64,000 nucleotides of DNA, taken from NCBI GenBank assembly GCA_009995595.1, contig JAACPE010000006.1:1-64000 (forward strand), written 5' to 3'. The position numbers and the translations under genes were made by a program. Shown one piece after another: positions 1 through 8,328 of the stretch (within the stretch, counting starts at the first letter, position 1; each line of letters opens with the position of its first letter). The notes beneath the pieces are model-generated. The model did no database searches. It saw only the letters and a program-made list of their open reading frames with translations, and had not been told where the DNA came from. Source of the DNA: Alphaproteobacteria bacterium (GTDB lineage Bacteria; Pseudomonadota; Alphaproteobacteria; Micavibrionales; Micavibrionaceae).

Positions 1-103
1 CTATAAGTTTACCCGATGAAGTTTAACAAAACATGAATACTATTGCACGCCTTCATATATTTAACATATTGATATTAAATGATAAAAGGTGAAAATCACA
101 AAG

Positions 104-856
104 TCAGGCGATAATCGGATGATCTTCCCCTAAAGAAATAACTAAATCAGCCACTTCTTGGGTCGCTTTGGCAAGTGCCTCTTCGTCAATACCGCGTAAA
201 ACAAGCGCCGTACCAAACTTTCCATTTTGATACTTAGGGTATGAGCCAATAGAGATTTCAGCATAACGGCTTTGAATCTCAGCCAAACCATCGGCAACGA
301 TGCTCTCGGCCAAGTTACAGCTTACACTGCGTGTTTCAACAGGTTTTCCGCCTGTTAATGTATGTTTGATCGCGTCAAACATCGCCTGCATAATGCGTGG
401 GACGCCTGCAAAAACATAAACATTCTCTATCTTAATTCCCGGCGCGCCGCTAACGGGGTTATCAACCAATGTCGCACCTTTAGGGATCATCGCCATTTTC
501 TTGCGGCTTGGCGTGATCTCGCTCTCATTTTTATAATAAGCCAGCAATTCGCCATAGGCCGCATCATTCAACTCTAACTCAACACCAAAAGCCGCCGCAA
601 TACTCTCTGCGGTAATATCATCATGCGTTGGTCCAATGCCGCCCGTTGTAAAGACATAGTCATGCGCTTTGCGCATTTCATTGACCGTCTTGATAATCTT
701 TTGCCGATCATCAGGGATAACGCGCACCTCATAAAGACGCACCCCGATTTCATTCAAGTTTTCTGCAATCCACGGGGTGTTTGAATCATGCGTACGGCCT
801 GACAGAATTTCGTCACCGATAATAATAAGCGCCGCAGTATAGATTTCTTTGGTCAT
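104..856 (-). CDS. CinA-type molybdopterin-binding domain protein
   Basis: This 250-residue protein is the MoCF/MogA-like domain found at the N-terminus of CinA (competence/damage-inducible protein A). Visible motifs are GDEILSGR at residues 14-21 and GGIGPTHDD at 72-80, the conserved binding loops of this fold. The C-terminal CinA amidase (PncC) domain is absent, so this is the stand-alone form that is common in Alphaproteobacteria; full CinA is about 400 residues. The family is linked to nicotinamide-nucleotide or molybdopterin-like ligands, but the substrate of the short form is not certain. The start ATG follows an AGGGGC-like ribosome site. It is divergent from map across 55 bp that must hold both promoters. 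Confidence 0.88.
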   Translation of the reverse strand: MTKEIYTAALIIIGDEILSGRTHDSNTPWIAENLNEIGVRLYEVRVIPDDRQKIIKTVNEMRKAHDYVFTTGGIGPTHDDITAESIAAAFGVELELNDAAYGELLAYYKNESEITPSRKKMAMIPKGATLVDNPVSGAPGIKIENVYVFAGVPRIMQAMFDAIKHTLTGGKPVETRSVSCNLAESIVADGLAEIQSRYAEISIGSYPKYQNGKFGTALVLRGIDEEALAKATQEVADLVISLGEDHPIIA

Positions 857-911
857 TTTTAGCCCCTAAACTTTTGATTTGCGTATCAGAGGATATAAGG
901 TATTTTAGATA

Positions 912-1727
912 ATGACACAAGCAAAGCAAATTTTTAGCGCCACTGGCATAGAGCTCCACCCAAAGAGCGATTTTGAGGGCATGCGTAAAGCAGGGCAGCT
1001 AGCCGCGGCCTGCCTTGATATGATTACAGATCACATTCAAGTGGGCGTCACCACCGATGAGCTCAACACGCTCTGCCATGATTTCATCATCAAAAATAAC
1101 GCCATTCCCGCCCCGCTCAATTATAAAGGCTTTCCCAAATCTATCTGTACCTCCCTCAATCATGTTGTCTGCCATGGCATCCCCGGAGATCGTGTTTTAG
1201 TAGAGGGCGATGTACTCAACATTGATGTCACGGTTATCCTTGATGGCTGGCACGGCGATACATCGCGTATGTATTATGTGGGCGACAAAATCCCCGTCAA
1301 GGCCCGCCGCCTTTGTGAAGTCACCTATGACTGCATGATGGCAGGGATTGAAGCCGTCAAGCCAGGCGCAACCTTGGGCGATATTGGGCATGCCATACAA
1401 AGCATGGCCGAAAAAAACCGTTTTTCTGTTGTCCGCGATTTTTGTGGTCATGGTCTTGGCCGTACCTTCCACGCTCCGCCTTCTGTTGTTCATTTTGGCC
1501 TACCCGGTCACGGCGAAGTCCTTGAACCAGGTATGTTTTTCACAATTGAGCCGATGATAAATGCTGGCAAATACGCCACCAAAGTTCTGCCCGACAACTG
1601 GACAGCCGTCACCAAAGACCGCTCGCTATCCGCGCAGTATGAGCATTCATTGGCCGTCACCGATGATGGTTTCGAAATTTTCACACTATCGCCCAAAGGC
1701 TTTGCTCAACCACCTTATAAGAACTAA
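912..1727 (+). CDS. map: Methionine aminopeptidase, type I
   Basis: Cytosolic dinuclear-metal enzyme that removes the initiator methionine from nascent proteins. At 271 residues it matches the type Ia length. The five metal ligands of the pita-bread fold can be placed: D105, D116, H180, E213 and E244, with substrate-side H88 in a CHGIP motif. There is no N-terminal zinc-finger extension. It lies 12 bp upstream of radC on the same strand, so the two are probably cotranscribed. Family assignment is secure from the ligand pattern and length. Confidence 0.97.
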   Translation: MTQAKQIFSATGIELHPKSDFEGMRKAGQLAAACLDMITDHIQVGVTTDELNTLCHDFIIKNNAIPAPLNYKGFPKSICTSLNHVVCHGIPGDRVLVEGDVLNIDVTVILDGWHGDTSRMYYVGDKIPVKARRLCEVTYDCMMAGIEAVKPGATLGDIGHAIQSMAEKNRFSVVRDFCGHGLGRTFHAPPSVVHFGLPGHGEVLEPGMFFTIEPMINAGKYATKVLPDNWTAVTKDRSLSAQYEHSLAVTDDGFEIFTLSPKGFAQPPYKN

Positions 1728-1739
1728 ACTGATACCGTT

Positions 1740-2465
1740 ATGCCCTTATTCGATTTACACAAAGCTGACACTAATAAAATAGACAAACCTATAGACAAGC
1801 CCAATCACTCAGGCCATCGCGATCGTTTACGCGCCCGTTTTTTATCTGCCCCGGGCAGCCTACCTGACTATGAACTGCTTGAGCTTTTATTGTTTATGGC
1901 AATCCCGCGCAAAGATGTGAAGCCTATTGCGAAAACCCTCATCGCACGCTTTAAAAATATCAACGGCGTTTTAAACGCCAGCATTCAAGACCTCCAGGGT
2001 GTCGAGTGCATTAGCCAAAAAACTGCCATTGCTATTCTTGCAATCCGTCAGGCAGGCTTACGGCTATTACAGCAAGATATCATGGGTCGCCCTATTTTAA
2101 ATAGTTGGCAACGCTTGATTGATTATTGTACTGCTTCAATGGCTCATGATAAAAACGAGCATTTCAGACTGCTTTTTTTAAATAAAAAAAATGAGCTTAT
2201 CGCAGACGAATTTCAACAAAGCGGCACTGTTGACCACACCCCTGCCTATCCGCGCGAAATTATGAAACGCAGCCTAGAGCTTGGCGCGACTGCTCTTATC
2301 CTTGTCCACAACCACCCCAGCGGCGACCCAACCCCCAGCGACGCCGACGTGCAGCTGACACACCAAATCATCGCCGCAGGAACACCCTTCGACATCGTCA
2401 TCCACGACCACCTCATCGTGTCGCGGAATGGCACGAGTAGTTTTAAGACATTGGGGTTGATATAA
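1740..2465 (+). CDS. radC: RadC/JAB-domain DNA repair-associated protein
   Basis: 241-residue RadC family protein. An N-terminal helix-hairpin-helix region (about residues 25-105) precedes the JAB1/MPN-like metalloprotease-fold domain. The metal signature HNHPSGDPTPSDAD occupies residues 190-203, with H190, H192 and D203 as zinc ligands. Despite the historical name, a direct repair role for RadC is doubtful in E. coli; the biochemical function of the family is unsettled. The stop codon overlaps the ATG of the next gene (TAATG), so the downstream membrane-anchored protein is probably translationally coupled to radC. Confidence 0.95.
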   Translation: MPLFDLHKADTNKIDKPIDKPNHSGHRDRLRARFLSAPGSLPDYELLELLLFMAIPRKDVKPIAKTLIARFKNINGVLNASIQDLQGVECISQKTAIAILAIRQAGLRLLQQDIMGRPILNSWQRLIDYCTASMAHDKNEHFRLLFLNKKNELIADEFQQSGTVDHTPAYPREIMKRSLELGATALILVHNHPSGDPTPSDADVQLTHQIIAAGTPFDIVIHDHLIVSRNGTSSFKTLGLI

Positions 2466-3804
2466 TGCGTTCATTTTTGGGCATTCCTTCAGGACTATGG
2501 GGAACATTAATAATCCTATTACTGGTTATATATTCTATAGACCCACCACTTTCTAAAACGTCAAAGGCATATTTATCTCTTAATACAGACGTTTCATTCA
2601 ACAATAATGGCGCAATCTATATTGCAGGCATAAATGTTCCAGAAACCATTGATCCTTATGAATACGGATATTATCTTTATAAAAAAAGATATGCCAAGGA
2701 AACTGATTTTCGCCTTAATTCAAACTTTGAAAACCTAGACATTACAAAAGATGCAGTCTCTTATATTGGAGAAAACAATCTTCACTGTTGGTATCGTCAA
2801 GAAGATATATCAGAAGAAAATTGCGCTTCGGAAACCGAATTAGAAGAACTTATAAAACAAAATAGCTTGTTACTTGATCGCTATGGAACCTTAAAAGAAT
2901 TCGAAAACTTTAATTTTAATCTAAGAATCACAGATCGTGATTTTTTTAAGGGGCAGACATATATTTCTTTGCAAAGCCTCATTAATAGCCAAGCCATCTA
3001 CCTGGCTCAAAAAGGCCAATATGATGAAGCCTTTAATTTATGGCACACGAACTTTCTGATGAATAAAAGAATTTTTTCACAGTCAAATAGCCTCGTTATG
3101 TCTGGAATAATTACAGTTGGTTTAGAAGTCTCACGAGAAGCGTCACTCAAACTATTTTCAATTCTGCCTTCAAACAAAGTTTTCATAGACAAGACAATAC
3201 AATACATGCTTTATTAAACCCCATATTTACAACAGAAAATCCTATTCATAGAATTTTTTCTGATGAATTCAACTATATTTTTGATGCTTTTTATGAAATG
3301 GAGGAGTTTAGAGATTTAAACATTTCACAACGCCTCAAAGTTGGTTTTTTTTACAAACCGCGTGCAACAAAAAATAAATATGCTAAACAGTTTGAAAACA
3401 TTTTAATATTAGAGGCACTGTCAGATACGCAATATTTCTCTGATAGAGATATACAGTTCCCTGATTACTCAGACTATTCCAAAATTTCGCTTTTCCCCCT
3501 TCCTTTTTATAATATGATTGGAGATATTTTAATGATTGGCGTTATTAGAGGAAACGAACTAGTTACAAACTGGCGCTTTAATGAGATTAAAAGCAGGCTT
3601 ATCGCTGTCGCTTTACTTGCACAAAATCAAAATATCGAAACACAACAAATGCAAAACTTCTTAGACAGACTTCCTGATAATATGAAAAGCACGATCGACC
3701 ACGCGCCTTTTGAATGGGTTGATAACAAACTGCAAATCTCTATTAAGTATCCCGAAGAGCGGGTTTTTGAAATCTCATATCCTCTAAAAACACTCTCACA
3801 ATGA
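2465..3804 (+). pseudogene. Membrane-anchored hypothetical protein, split by a frameshift
   Basis: No family recognised. Two reading frames make up one gene. The first runs 2465-3217 (250 codons) with an N-terminal membrane segment at about residues 10-25 followed by an extracytoplasmic-looking, mostly helical region. The second is open from 3091 to 3804, although its first ATG is only at 3298. The frames overlap across 3091-3217 and differ by the loss of one base (or gain of two), so an intact gene would encode about 446 residues. The sequence is clearly more AT-rich than radC upstream. It starts inside the radC stop codon (TAATG). It may be a true pseudogene, a sequencing or assembly error in an A/T run, or two separate proteins; the first two are more likely because the second frame has no ribosome site of its own. 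Confidence 0.6.
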
Positions 3805-3837
3805 CATTTTGTCATTCTTATGGTATCATGAAATTAT

Positions 3838-3957
3838 TCGCCTGATACCCCCCACGGCTGGTGGCAGACATCGTCAGGGGAATTTGGTTTTCTTAAAAAA
3901 ATGGCCCACAGCCCCCGCACAGTATTTTTTGAGCAAACAAACTAGGTTGCTCCTTTT
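3838..3957 (+). ncRNA. Possible structured small RNA or 5' leader upstream of purB
   Basis: This gene-free stretch has more pairing potential than its surroundings. GGCTG at 3856-3860 can pair with CAGCC at 3909-3913, extended by TGG (3862-3864) with CCA (3906-3908). CCTGA at 3841-3845 can pair with TCAGG at 3874-3878 as an alternative. It ends in a terminator-like hairpin. The length (about 120 bases) suits a small RNA. No known family (6S, SRP, riboswitch) could be matched with confidence by eye, so this is a structural inference only. It could instead be the tail of the upstream gene's transcript. Confidence 0.3.
3931..3957 (+). terminator. Candidate rho-independent terminator
   Basis: GAGCAA (3931-3936) and TTGCTC (3947-3952) form a perfect 6-bp stem with a 10-base loop, followed by C and TTTT. 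It would end transcription from the upstream gene or from the candidate RNA before purB. The stem is short, so strength is uncertain. Confidence 0.45.
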
Positions 3958-4051
3958 AACAAATAAAATCAATATGTTACACCTGTTTGCAATTTAAACT
4001 TTCTCAATCTTGGGGCTAGTATTATCAATATCATAATGCTAAAACACTCTC

Positions 4052-5359
4052 ATGATACCTCGATATACAAGACCCGAAATGGCCGCTATTTTTGAACCTG
4101 AAAACAGGTTTAAAATTTGGCTTGAAATTGAAACCTTAGCCTGTGAGAAAATGGCGCAGCTCGGCACTATTCCTCAAGCTTGCCCAGACGCGCTGCGCGA
4201 AAAAGGCGGCTTTGATGTTGCCCGCATTGACGAAATCGAAGCAGAAGTCAAACACGATGTTATCGCCTTTCTCACCAGCGTCGCCGAGCACATTAATGAT
4301 CCCGACGCGTCGCGTTATGTTCACCAAGGCATGACAAGCTCTGACGTTGTTGATACCTGCTTTTCAAAACAGCTCACTGAGGCCGCCGATATCCTGCTCG
4401 AAGATATGGACAAACTTCTCGCAGCCCTCAAAAAGCGCGTAATTGAACATAAAGATACTATTTGCATTGGACGTTCGCACGGTATTCATGGCGAGCCAAC
4501 AACATTCGGCCTGAAACTTGCTGGTCATTACGCGGCGTTCAAACGCGGGCGTGATCGCTTGGTCAGGGCGCGCGAGGAAATCGCTGTTTGCACTATCTCT
4601 GGCGCAGTTGGAACATACGCAACCGTTGATCCAGCGGTGGAAGCTTATGTTGGCGAACATCTTGGCCTTCGCCCCGAAACGGTCGCAACGCAGGTTATTC
4701 CGCGTGATCGCCATGCAATGTTTTTTGCTACGCTTGGTGTTATCGCCAGCTCTATCGAAAACCTTGCGATTGAAATCCGCCACCTTCAACGCACCGAAGT
4801 GCGCGAAGCAGAGGAGTTCTTTTCGAAAAACCAAAAAGGCTCAAGCGCAATGCCGCATAAGCGCAATCCAATTGCGACAGAAAACTTAACAGGTTTGTCG
4901 CGTTTAATCCGCGCAACTGTCACGCCAGCACTGGAAAACGTGGCATTATGGCATGAACGCGATATCTCGCATTCATCCGTTGAGCGAAATATTGGCCCTG
5001 ATGCTTGCGTCACACTTGATTATGCACTGCATCGTCTAACAGGCGTAATTGAAAACCTTCTCGTTTATCCTGAAACAATGATTGAGAACTTAGAGAAAAT
5101 GGGCGGGCTTGTTTTCTCTCAACGTGTTCTTCTTGCGCTCACACAGGCTGGTATTTCACGCGAAGACGCTTACCGCATCGTACAACGCAACGCGATGGCA
5201 GTGTGGGAAACCAAAGCCAAGACGACTTTGTTTGATGCCCTCACCAACGATCCCGATGTTACGGCAAAGTTAAGCGCAGATGACATTAAATCCATATTCG
5301 ATTACAAGGCCTATACAAAGCACGTTGAATCCATTATCAATAGAGCACTAAACAGCTAG
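4052..5359 (+). CDS. purB: Adenylosuccinate lyase
   Basis: 435-residue member of the fumarase/aspartase superfamily. It catalyses two steps of purine synthesis: fumarate release from SAICAR and from adenylosuccinate. The superfamily signature SSAMPHKRNP lies at about residues 264-273, within the mobile catalytic loop. An N-terminal MIPRYTRPEM start is typical of bacterial PurB. Length agrees with the roughly 430-residue short type. It begins 94 bases after a possible terminator, so it likely has its own promoter. bfr follows only 17 bp downstream with a strong ribosome site, so readthrough into bfr is plausible. Confidence 0.97.
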   Translation: MIPRYTRPEMAAIFEPENRFKIWLEIETLACEKMAQLGTIPQACPDALREKGGFDVARIDEIEAEVKHDVIAFLTSVAEHINDPDASRYVHQGMTSSDVVDTCFSKQLTEAADILLEDMDKLLAALKKRVIEHKDTICIGRSHGIHGEPTTFGLKLAGHYAAFKRGRDRLVRAREEIAVCTISGAVGTYATVDPAVEAYVGEHLGLRPETVATQVIPRDRHAMFFATLGVIASSIENLAIEIRHLQRTEVREAEEFFSKNQKGSSAMPHKRNPIATENLTGLSRLIRATVTPALENVALWHERDISHSSVERNIGPDACVTLDYALHRLTGVIENLLVYPETMIENLEKMGGLVFSQRVLLALTQAGISREDAYRIVQRNAMAVWETKAKTTLFDALTNDPDVTAKLSADDIKSIFDYKAYTKHVESIINRALNS

Positions 5360-5376
5360 CAATAAAGGAGCGCGCC

Positions 5377-5862
5377 ATGAAAGGTGATAAAAATGTCATC
5401 AAATGTCTGAACAATGCCCTAAAAGGGGAACTGACAGCCATTAATCAATATTTCTTACATGCAAAAATGTTGGAAGACTGGGGCGTTACGAAATTAGCGG
5501 CACATGAAAAAGCGGAATCAATTGAAGAAATGGTTCATGCAGAAAAAATTATTGATCGTATTTTGCTTCTTGAGGGCCTTCCTAATTTACAAGACCTTGG
5601 CAAATTGCATATTGGTCAAAACGTCAAAGAAGTTATTGAGTGCGATATGATAATTGAAACTGCCGGCATCCAAGTTTACCGTGAAGGCATTAAAGCTGCT
5701 GAAGCGGCATCTGATTACATCACATCTGAATTATTTAAGGCTATTCTTGCTGATGAAGAAAAACATCTTGATCATCAGGAAACACAGCTTAGAATGATTG
5801 AAGATATGGGAATTGAAAACTTTATTGCCCTTAATTCGAGCGCCACTGGGGTTTCTGAATAA
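5377..5862 (+). CDS. bfr: Bacterioferritin
   Basis: 161-residue four-helix-bundle iron-storage protein that assembles into a 24-mer shell with haem at subunit interfaces. The haem-ligating Met52 is present, which separates bacterioferritin from ferritin. The ferroxidase ligands are all in place: E18, E51, H54, E94, E127 and H130. A clear AAAGGAG site precedes the ATG. It sits 17 bp after purB, and a strong terminator follows the stop codon. The neighbouring bfd encodes the ferredoxin that reduces the core and releases iron, so the two form a functional pair even though a terminator separates them. Confidence 0.97.
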   Translation: MKGDKNVIKCLNNALKGELTAINQYFLHAKMLEDWGVTKLAAHEKAESIEEMVHAEKIIDRILLLEGLPNLQDLGKLHIGQNVKEVIECDMIIETAGIQVYREGIKAAEAASDYITSELFKAILADEEKHLDHQETQLRMIEDMGIENFIALNSSATGVSE

Positions 5863-5881
5863 CCTTATTTATATACATAAT

Positions 5882-5915
5882 TTTAAAAAAGCTCCTCATT
5901 GAGGGGCTTTTTTTA
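5882..5915 (+). terminator. Rho-independent terminator after bfr
   Basis: AGCTCCTC and GAGGGGCT form an 8-bp stem with one G-T wobble and a 3-base ATT loop. It is flanked by A-rich sequence on the left and a run of seven Ts on the right, so it could also work in the opposite direction. It separates purB-bfr from bfd. Confidence 0.88.
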
Positions 5916-5939
5916 TTGTTGAGCTTATCACATTTTTAC

Positions 5940-5956
5940 TTGCGAATAATTCGCAA
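5940..5956. promoter_or_regulatory. Fur-box-like palindrome upstream of bfd
   Basis: A perfect 17-bp palindrome, TTGCGAA-TAA-TTCGCAA, lies 58 bp before the bfd start. It fits the TGC-AAT-N-ATT-GCA type of motif reported for alphaproteobacterial Fur. A possible promoter (TTGCAT at 5957-5962, TGATAT at 5981-5986) lies immediately downstream, so the site would overlap the -35 side. Iron-responsive control of bfd by Fur is known in other bacteria, which makes the assignment plausible. Fur itself is not in the window. Confidence 0.65.
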
Positions 5957-6014
5957 TTGCATCATATTGCTCATTGTAAATGATATTTGGATAGCGAGCC
6001 AATAAGGACATAAA

Positions 6015-6215
6015 ATGTATATATGTATGTGCAACCCCTTTACGGATAAAGAACTTGATAGCGCGCTTAAAAACGACAACGTTCGCAAACGACCATCGGA
6101 TATCTATAAAGCCTGTACAGGGGGCGAAAAACCTTGCTGCGGCACCTGTATCTGCGAAATCAGAGATCGTATTTGCGCCCATAACGAGGAAACTTTTCTC
6201 CTCGCGGCTGAGTAA
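6015..6215 (+). CDS. bfd: Bacterioferritin-associated ferredoxin
   Basis: 66-residue [2Fe-2S] protein of the BFD family. The four cluster ligands are C4 and C6 near the start and C42 and C45 in a CGTC motif. Bfd docks on bacterioferritin at the haem and passes electrons into the core, mobilising stored iron when iron is scarce. Length matches E. coli Bfd (64 residues). An AAGGA site precedes the ATG. It follows bfr and a terminator and is preceded by a Fur-box-like palindrome, which suggests derepression on iron limitation. Confidence 0.93.
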   Translation: MYICMCNPFTDKELDSALKNDNVRKRPSDIYKACTGGEKPCCGTCICEIRDRICAHNEETFLLAAE

Positions 6216-6296
6216 ATGCAATAACCAGAAAATATATTATTGAAAATATAAATTTTCCGTAATATAAATCTCATATACACAATTAATGAGGTTTAT

Positions 6297-6887
6297 ATGA
6301 CATCAGATTCTCCTATCGGCCTATTTTCTCAGGTAAAAGATCCTGAAGCTTTTCAAGCAACCATGGGTTCTGCTGACCTCCTCAATGAAGGACGCAAAAT
6401 TATTGATCATGTTGACCCCAAAATAGTCAGCTATATGTCAAGTTTTGCTTTAAGTGCGTCGCCTCCCAAGAGCATAACCTTACCAAAAAAAGTCATAGAT
6501 AAATTAGATGGAGCGCCAGAGGACTTTTTAATAGCTATAGCACGTTACGTCCATTTCAACGGCATGAGTGAAGACATGCGCGAAAAGAACCTTGTCACAT
6601 TAGCAGGGTTTGTCGCACAGCGTTTTACAGCGATTAGCCTCATCGCACTGTCAAAAAAAATGAACGGTGAAACGTCACCCTTTCATGCAGAGCGCCACGC
6701 CAATGTTTTAAATATAAAAGGCGAAGAGCTAAGAGGAAATGGCGGGAATGCGGATTTAGGACAAAAAGCATTTTGCGATTTTATGCAAGCTGGCTGTATT
6801 TTTCAGGCAGCCTATATGACAGATAACGGCAAATCTGCAGAGCCAGTAAGAGCACGCTTGCAAAAAATCGGCATAAACCCCTTATAA
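6297..6887 (+). CDS. Hypothetical protein, 196 residues
   Basis: No family recognised. The protein has no signal peptide or membrane helix and looks soluble and mostly helical, with a moderately hydrophobic stretch near residues 100-120 (GFVAQRFTAISLIAL). There is no cysteine- or histidine-rich motif that suggests a cofactor. It stands alone between bfd and the cyclophilin gene, on the same strand as both, with a 6297 ATG preceded by AATGAGG. It is probably lineage-specific. Confidence 0.7.
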   Translation: MTSDSPIGLFSQVKDPEAFQATMGSADLLNEGRKIIDHVDPKIVSYMSSFALSASPPKSITLPKKVIDKLDGAPEDFLIAIARYVHFNGMSEDMREKNLVTLAGFVAQRFTAISLIALSKKMNGETSPFHAERHANVLNIKGEELRGNGGNADLGQKAFCDFMQAGCIFQAAYMTDNGKSAEPVRARLQKIGINPL

Positions 6888-6964
6888 ACACGCCGCCCCC
6901 TTGCATTCGCTTATCCGATATGGCAATTTTTGTATTCTTCAACCTTTAGAGGGATATTTAAACC

Positions 6965-7531
6965 ATGCTAAAAACCTTTGCTTTATTACTCGGGAGTTTA
7001 TTGATTATGAGCGCAACAACACAGGCCGCCGACCTTGATCCGGAAAACACACTTCTTCTTGACCTAAAAGACGGCCAAGTGACTATTAAACTTATGCCCG
7101 ACATTGCGCCAAAGCATGTTGAACGCATAAAATCTCTCACACGCGAAGGCTTTTATAACGGCATCGTTTGGCACCGCGTTATTGATGGCTTCATGGCACA
7201 AACAGGTGACCCAACGGGGACAGGTATGGGCGGTTCAGAGCTTCCTGATCTTGCTGCTGAATTCAACGACTATAACTTTGGCCGCGGTACAATTGGCGCG
7301 GCACGTTCACAAAGCCCAAACAGTGCAAACTCACAATGGTTTATCTGCTTTGATGACTGTAGCTTCCTCAACAACCAATACACAGTATGGGGTCAAGTTG
7401 TTGATGGTATGGAACATGTTGATGCCATTACCAAGGGTGAGCCACCAGCAAATCCTGATAAAATCATCAAAATGCAAATCGCTGCAGATGTGAAATCAGA
7501 AGAAGCACCAAAAGCGGCTGTTGCTGAATAA
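6965..7531 (+). CDS. Secreted peptidyl-prolyl cis-trans isomerase, cyclophilin type
   Basis: 188-residue cyclophilin with a cleavable Sec signal peptide (about residues 1-21, ending TTQAA|D). It would speed proline isomerisation during folding of exported proteins. Cyclophilin motifs include WHRVIDGFMAQTGDPTGTG (active-site Arg, Phe, Met and Gln) and NSQWFICF further on. The C-terminal tail after the domain is short, Ala- and Glu-rich and low in complexity. It lies 2 bp before phzF and is probably in one transcript with it and the glucosidase gene. PpiA is the closest E. coli counterpart. Confidence 0.93.
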   Translation: MLKTFALLLGSLLIMSATTQAADLDPENTLLLDLKDGQVTIKLMPDIAPKHVERIKSLTREGFYNGIVWHRVIDGFMAQTGDPTGTGMGGSELPDLAAEFNDYNFGRGTIGAARSQSPNSANSQWFICFDDCSFLNNQYTVWGQVVDGMEHVDAITKGEPPANPDKIIKMQIAADVKSEEAPKAAVAE

Positions 7532-7533
7532 GC

Positions 7534-8328
7534 ATGCCAATTGCCTACCCCATTTATCAGGTAGATGCCTTTACCAATCAAACCTTCGGCGGCAACCCAG
7601 CCGCCGTTGTGCCATTAGACGCATGGTTGCCTGATGAGGTATTACAAAAAATAGCGTTAGAAAATAACTTATCTGAAACGGCTTTCTTCATCCCGACAAA
7701 AGAAGGCTTTCATTTACGTTGGTTTACGCCAACAGTTGAAATCAACTTATGTGGCCACGCTACACTTGCGACGTCTTATGTGATTTTCAACGAACTAGAT
7801 TACAAAAGAGATCTGATTAAGTTTGAAAGCCGATCAGGGGAACTGATTGTTGCGAAAAAGGATAATCTTTTAACGCTTAATTTTCCCGCATGGCAATATA
7901 CAAAAATCGACCTTGATGACCGCGTGTCAGTGGCTCTTGGTGCAAATCCTATAGAGCTTTATGACGCGCCAGACTGGCTCGCCGTTTTTGAGCATGAAGA
8001 TATTATTCAAAATATGACGCCTGATATGCTTGCCTTATCCAAAATAAAAGAATGCCGTGGTATTATTGTGACCGCTCCCGCAAATGATAAAGAAGTTGAC
8101 TTTATTTCACGCTGGTTTGGCCCTAATGAAGGGATTGATGAAGACCCTGTAACAGGATCAGCGCACTGCGTCCTGTCGCCCTATTGGGCAACAAAATTGA
8201 ACAAAAAAGAATTTAACGCCCGCCAAATATCAGCACGCGGCGGTGAACTTCATTGCATATTAGACGGAGATCGTGTTCATATTTCTGGACAAGCCGTTCT
8301 CTACATGAAGGGTGAAATCTATGTCTAA
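7534..8328 (+). CDS. PhzF family isomerase/epimerase-like protein
   Basis: 264-residue member of the PhzF family, which has a diaminopimelate-epimerase-like two-domain fold. Visible motifs are the N-terminal VDAFTNQTFGGNPAAVV, the catalytic glutamate in NNLSETAFF (about residue 49), the CGHATLATSYV loop and the C-terminal EDPVTGSAHC. True phenazine synthesis is unlikely because no other phz gene is nearby; most homologues are of unknown substrate. The gene overlaps the start of the glucosidase gene. Confidence 0.92.
   Translation: MPIAYPIYQVDAFTNQTFGGNPAAVVPLDAWLPDEVLQKIALENNLSETAFFIPTKEGFHLRWFTPTVEINLCGHATLATSYVIFNELDYKRDLIKFESRSGELIVAKKDNLLTLNFPAWQYTKIDLDDRVSVALGANPIELYDAPDWLAVFEHEDIIQNMTPDMLALSKIKECRGIIVTAPANDKEVDFISRWFGPNEGIDEDPVTGSAHCVLSPYWATKLNKKEFNARQISARGGELHCILDGDRVHISGQAVLYMKGEIYV

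Noticed and set aside
3091-3217. Programmed -1 frameshifting as the cause of the split gene
   Set aside because: No X-XXY-YYZ slippery heptamer was found in the right phase within the overlap, so a mutation or sequencing error is simpler.
3809-3997. A 62-codon plus-strand reading frame before purB
   Set aside because: It has no ribosome site, runs through the terminator-like hairpin and inverted repeats, and its composition does not look coding.
4364-4834. A 156-codon frame antisense to purB, and similar long antisense frames in atpD, atpA, sucB and lpdA
   Set aside because: Each is fully inside a strongly conserved gene in the opposite frame and arises from codon bias; no independent evidence.
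7534-8328. Phenazine biosynthesis from the PhzF homology
   Set aside because: No other phz genes are present; most PhzF homologues are not in phenazine pathways.
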